Of a stretch of 7,383 bases of DNA, positions 6,554-7,383 are shown one piece after another. Below the pieces are notes generated by a model, which saw only the letters and a list, made by a program, of their open reading frames with translations, did not search any database and was not told the origin of the DNA. This stretch comes from Hyphomicrobiales bacterium (GTDB taxonomy: Bacteria > Pseudomonadota > Alphaproteobacteria > Rhizobiales > Aestuariivirgaceae), in assembly GCA_025356765.1 (NCBI GenBank), contig JANXRO010000373.1, positions 1-7,383 on the forward strand, read 5' to 3'. The translations under genes were made by a program, and so were the position numbers. How positions within the stretch are numbered: the first letter of the stretch is position 1; each line of letters starts with the position of its first letter.

Positions 6554-7258
6554 TTAAAAATTATAAGTCAAACCAATCTGCACATTATGAGATGCCAAAT
6601 TCAGATGGTCATAGCCGCTGGTATTCGTCTGGGTATTGTAGGACGATGCACCGACAATGTCTTTGAATCGATAACCGATATCCAACGAAACATGCTGAGA
6701 AAGATCAGCTCGTACACCAACGCCTACCTGGAATGCAAAACCAGCAGAGGCTTCTGCGCCAATACCAAAAGTGCAATTGGAGCAGTTATGCAAATCTCCG
6801 CCAATCCAACCAATGCCAACGCCGCCACCCAAATAAGGTGTGATTAAAGAATTTGTTGGGATATCGAGCCAAGCGTTTGCAAGCAAATAAGTGGCACGAA
6901 TTCCGCCGTGAACGCCGTTTAAAGTTCCATCCAATGTGTCTAAGCCCACGCCATTTGATTGATAGCTGGCGCGTGACAATTCAAGTTCTGCGCGCAGTTG
7001 GTCTGTCACGTGAACACCAACATCGGCACCAAGAATATATCCCGCATCCAAATCGAAATTATAATTGAAACTTCCCCCACCGATTCGATGGGCATACAAT
7101 TTTGAGGGAAGGCTGACACCACTGAAAACGCTGACATATGGCCTAAAGCCGCTGCCTGCTGATACGGGATCTTTAGCCAAACTTGTATTCGCCGTTAAAG
7201 CCAGCGCGCCAAACGCCACAGTTGCGAATAATGTTGTTTTAGAAAACAGCTCTAGCAT
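6554..7258 (-). CDS. Outer-membrane beta-barrel protein (OmpA/porin-like barrel family)
   Basis: This encodes a 234-residue secreted protein. Residues 1-28 look like a signal peptide (a lysine at 7, a hydrophobic core FATVAFGALAL, and a SLA cleavage site before KDP). The rest alternates hydrophobic and polar residues with many glycines, for example PYLGGGVGIGWIGG and VSLDIGYRF, as in small 8-strand barrels. It ends in GLTYNF, the terminal aromatic signal used by the BAM insertion machinery. A cysteine pair (CSNC, 159-162) may form a loop disulfide. The family includes surface and adhesion proteins in alphaproteobacteria, but the exact role here is unknown. The frame is open to 7360 and another ATG is at 7291. 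I chose 7258 because the likely promoter at 7300-7327 would place the transcript start at or next to 7291, and because the signal peptide is then of normal length. The ribosome binding site is weak (GGGA, about 9 bp upstream). Confidence 0.9.
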   Translation of the reverse strand: MLELFSKTTLFATVAFGALALTANTSLAKDPVSAGSGFRPYVSVFSGVSLPSKLYAHRIGGGSFNYNFDLDAGYILGADVGVHVTDQLRAELELSRASYQSNGVGLDTLDGTLNGVHGGIRATYLLANAWLDIPTNSLITPYLGGGVGIGWIGGDLHNCSNCTFGIGAEASAGFAFQVGVGVRADLSQHVSLDIGYRFKDIVGASSYNTQTNTSGYDHLNLASHNVQIGLTYNF

Positions 7259-7299
7259 CGTTCGAATCCCGCGAATTTTATGCCCCCGCATTACTTTCC

Positions 7300-7327
7300 A
7301 GTATAGTTCATTGACTTCGAGGGCAAG
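7300..7327 (-). promoter_or_regulatory. Putative promoter of the outer-membrane protein gene
   Basis: On the minus strand CTTGCC (7327-7322) is followed after 16 bp by TATACT (7305-7300), close to the housekeeping promoter pattern of alphaproteobacteria. Transcription would begin near 7293, leaving a leader of roughly 35 nt before the ATG at 7258. The -35 element is only a fair match, so this is a moderate prediction. Confidence 0.4.
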
Positions 7328-7383
7328 TGAATTCGGAAATAACCAGCCTGCCCCGCCCAAAAAAACCTAGAGTTTTGGTTGAG

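Overview
The window looks like chromosomal DNA from an alphaproteobacterium, most likely a Hyphomicrobiales (Rhizobiales) relative with a moderate GC content. The main reasons are the PBP1A and RF2 sequences, the mrcA-prfB gene pair, which from memory is a standing arrangement in that order, and a DUF3971/AsmA-like protein with the N-terminus typical of alphaproteobacteria. Taxonomy is inferred from recalled family resemblance, not from a search. There are six protein-coding genes. I saw no tRNA or rRNA, CRISPR array, insertion sequence or phage gene.

Left part (1-1450): the 5' part of a large DUF3971/AsmA-like envelope protein runs leftward off the window edge (794 to 1, TTG start). It is divergent from a complete bactofilin gene (995-1450, + strand); about 200 bp of non-coding DNA lies between them.

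Centre (1453-5211, minus strand): mrcA (penicillin-binding protein 1A) is followed 32 bp later by prfB (peptide chain release factor 2), apparently as one operon. prfB carries the classic programmed +1 frameshift: a perfect AGGAGG, then CAT CTT TGA C. The real protein therefore starts at 2584 and changes frame at codon 23/24; a plain open-reading-frame call gives a false N-terminus. The prfB and bactofilin stop codons face each other with only 2 bp between them.

Right part (5212-7383): a 124-bp divergent intergenic region separates mrcA from a short PaaK/CapK-like adenylate-forming enzyme (5336-6535, TTG start). That gene converges on an outer-membrane beta-barrel protein gene (7258-6554), whose likely promoter lies at 7300-7327.

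Taken together, four of the six genes concern the cell envelope: lipid transport or outer-membrane maintenance (DUF3971), cytoskeletal scaffolding at the membrane (bactofilin), peptidoglycan synthesis (PBP1A) and an outer-membrane barrel. The others are translation termination (RF2) and an acyl/aryl-CoA-ligase-like enzyme of unknown substrate. I see no clear new defence or mobile system. The points most worth a second look are the prfB recoding site, the tight convergent bactofilin/prfB junction, and the orphan PaaK-like gene beside mrcA.
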